From Nitrosomonas sp. (GTDB lineage: Bacteria; Pseudomonadota; Gammaproteobacteria; Burkholderiales; Nitrosomonadaceae), in the NCBI GenBank assembly GCA_019635215.1, contig JAHBZZ010000013.1:21511-85510 (forward strand): DNA of 64,000 nucleotides, given 5' to 3'. The number at the start of each line of letters is the position of its first letter. Positions within the stretch are counted from its first letter, which is position 1. Positions 62,173 to 64,000 of this stretch are shown here, in pieces. A program made the position numbers and the translations under genes. A model generated the notes under the pieces. The model ran no database searches, was not told the origin of the DNA, and worked only from the letters and a program-made list of their open reading frames with translations.

Positions 62173-63968
62173 ACGATGCCTTTCATTTTGAAAATCCCTG
62201 GCGTAAAACCTACGAATGGCATATGACGATTGGATGGCTGAGTGCTGCAGCTTTGTCATTAGCCATGGCTTATGCTCTGCCGATTTTTGTTAAGTATAAT
62301 ATTGCAATCGCGCTGATATGCGCGGCAATCGGTTTATACCGGGCAAGTCAGGCATGGATGCGCAGTCTGGATAGGTCACGGATCAGGCTGGCTGAATCAT
62401 GGTTTATTTCCATTGAAAAGCTGCTAAAGATTGCCAATAAAGCGTGTCATAAAAATGCATTCTGGTTGGGCAAAGGGTTTCAATGGACGGATGTTGTAGC
62501 AGGCCGCATGCATGCGCTGTTCAACCAGGGAATTGTTGCACAGATGGGCAAAGCCATCAACCACAAGAATGGCGCATACTGGCTGCATGGCTTGGCCTGT
62601 GAAAATGCCATACATGCCGATTTGACCGATCTCGTTGGACATACATTGATTGTCGGCACTACGCGGGTTGGCAAAACCCGCATGATGGATTTATTGATCA
62701 CGCAGGCCATTGTACGCAACGAACCGGTGATTATCATTGATCCTAAGGGTGACAAAGGCCTGGCGGAAAATACGCGAAAAGTGTGTGAGGCTATTGGCGA
62801 GTCGGAACGTTATGTTTATTTCAATCCCGCTCATGTTGAAAAATCGGTGTGTATCGATCCGCTACGAAACTGGAACCGCAAAACGGAACTGGCCAGCCGT
62901 ATTGCTGCGTTGATACCGTCTGAAACCGGTGCCGATCCGTTTACCGCGTTTGGCTGGAAGGTCGTCAATGATATTGTCAGCGGCATGATCGCATCAGGAC
63001 AACGCCCTAACCTGGTGCAGCTTCGGCGCTATGTTGAAAGCGGGCCGGATGAACTGGTGATTAAGGCGTTACGCGAGCACTTTAAACGCTATATACCCAA
63101 CTGGGAAACCGGCATTGCTCAACACATCAAGAAATACCGTGGCAATCAGGTACTAGGTCATATTAGTTTTTACAAAGATGTGGTTACACACGAAGCGCAG
63201 TCTGTTGAGCTGAGCGGCCTGATTTCAACCTATGAGCATAACCGTGAACACTTCCAGAAAATGGTGGCGTCCCTCATTCCGGTTTTATCGATGCTCACCA
63301 GCGACCAACTAGCTGATTTGTTATCGCCAGACTTTGAACCCGGTGATAACAGAGTGGTTATGGATACTGCCCGAGCCATTCGCATGAACAAGGTATTATA
63401 TGTCGGCCTTGACTCCTTATCGGATTCTACTGTTGGCAGTGCCATTGGTTCGGTATTACTGGCCGATCTGACAGCCGTGGCTGGTGATCGCTATAACTAC
63501 GGTATTGATTCCATCAAGCCTGTTAATCTCTTTATTGATGAAGCGGCGGAAGTCATCAACCAGCCTACGATTCAACTGATGAACAAGGGCGGTGGCGCAC
63601 TTTTTCGGGTAACTATCGCAACCCAGACATTTGCAGACTTCGCAGCACGCATGGGTGATGAAAACAAGGCACGCCAGGTGCTTGCCAATACTAACAACAA
63701 AATCGCTTTACGGGTTCTGGATTCGGAAACACAAAAATACTTTGCCGACGGCATACCCAGGATCAAATCCAGGGATTTATTAATGACATACAACCAGGAA
63801 GTCGAATCTGACCTGCAGGAATTTTCTGCAGGGTACCGGGAACAGCAAACATTGGAAGAAGCCGATTTAATCCCGCCTGCCTTACTCTCTGAATTGCCGC
63901 CGCTTCACTACTTTGCAAGGCTTTCAGGGGGGATGACTGTTAAGGGGAGAATACCGATTCTCAAGTAA
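62169..63968 (+). CDS. traD: TraD type IV coupling protein
   Basis: 599 residues. Two N-terminal membrane helices (residues 20-60) precede the motor domain: Walker A VGTTRVGKTRMM near residue 165, then PVIIIDPKGDKGL, and Walker B VNLFIDEAAEVI. The TLIVGTTRVGK and QTFADFAARMGDE (arginine-finger region) sequences match SXT/GI-type TraD. It links the relaxosome to the channel. Complete within the window. Confidence 0.94.
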   Translation: MNDAFHFENPWRKTYEWHMTIGWLSAAALSLAMAYALPIFVKYNIAIALICAAIGLYRASQAWMRSLDRSRIRLAESWFISIEKLLKIANKACHKNAFWLGKGFQWTDVVAGRMHALFNQGIVAQMGKAINHKNGAYWLHGLACENAIHADLTDLVGHTLIVGTTRVGKTRMMDLLITQAIVRNEPVIIIDPKGDKGLAENTRKVCEAIGESERYVYFNPAHVEKSVCIDPLRNWNRKTELASRIAALIPSETGADPFTAFGWKVVNDIVSGMIASGQRPNLVQLRRYVESGPDELVIKALREHFKRYIPNWETGIAQHIKKYRGNQVLGHISFYKDVVTHEAQSVELSGLISTYEHNREHFQKMVASLIPVLSMLTSDQLADLLSPDFEPGDNRVVMDTARAIRMNKVLYVGLDSLSDSTVGSAIGSVLLADLTAVAGDRYNYGIDSIKPVNLFIDEAAEVINQPTIQLMNKGGGALFRVTIATQTFADFAARMGDENKARQVLANTNNKIALRVLDSETQKYFADGIPRIKSRDLLMTYNQEVESDLQEFSAGYREQQTLEEADLIPPALLSELPPLHYFARLSGGMTVKGRIPILK

Positions 63969-64000
63969 ATTTATTTCCCATAAGAATCCATTGACGGATA

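Overview
The window looks like the chromosome of a betaproteobacterium, most plausibly a Nitrosomonas-like ammonia oxidiser. That is an inference from the style of the housekeeping proteins and the mix of mobile genes; no 16S rRNA gene is present to confirm it. The only stable RNA found is a tRNA-Ser(GGA) at 25542-25633.

Positions 1-12880 (minus strand) hold one part of an extracellular contractile injection system (eCIS, phage-tail-like). In transcription order it encodes a fibre/adhesin-like protein, a small helical protein, a large baseplate J-like protein, a giant tape-measure-type protein with an internal 360-bp tandem duplication, an AAA+ ATPase and a membrane-anchored GH18-like protein that runs off the window edge. 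Most of the genes overlap. The sheath, tube and spike genes are not in view and probably lie beyond position 1.

Positions 13195-19642 are accessory DNA: an MHS-family transporter, a VOC-fold protein, a secreted coiled-coil protein, an AT-rich GHKL-ATPase/HExxH protein followed by an attC-like site, and a SLATT membrane protein coupled to an aadA-type aminoglycoside nucleotidyltransferase. This looks like old integron cassettes without an integrase. Two copies of a palindromic promoter element precede two of these genes. Positions 19733-25426 are core chromosome: yggS, an NTF2-like gene, metG, mrp, dcd and an exported protein.

After the tRNA-Ser comes decayed island DNA: repeats, a pseudogene, a broken IS256-family element, and then a compact CRISPR adaptation module, cas2-cas1-cas1like-cas2, with no array or effector. 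The second cas2 is cut off after about 45 codons, exactly where a conjugative element begins.

Positions about 29987-64000 are an integrative conjugative element or integrated plasmid with an F-type (MPF-F) mating apparatus and a MOBH relaxase, organised like the SXT/R391-IncC superfamily. It carries TraI, a TraF-type peptidase, a MobI-like gene, a repeat-rich origin-like region, a ParM/ParR partition operon with phased palindromes, a SetCD/FlhDC-type activator pair divergent from an XRE repressor, two blocks of minus-strand tra genes (TraA-L-E-K-B-V-C-TrbI-F-H-G and TraW-U-TrbC-N) and TraD on the plus strand. A shared palindrome, AAGGAACA-N5-TGTTCCTT, followed by a T/A-rich element and a -10-like hexamer, lies ahead of the transfer and partition operons. 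It is a good candidate for the element's own activator box. Cargo between the two tra blocks includes HU, a dead YafQ-type toxin, a split GAF-domain membrane protein and a lipoprotein methyltransferase. No integrase is visible, so the far end of the element lies outside the window.
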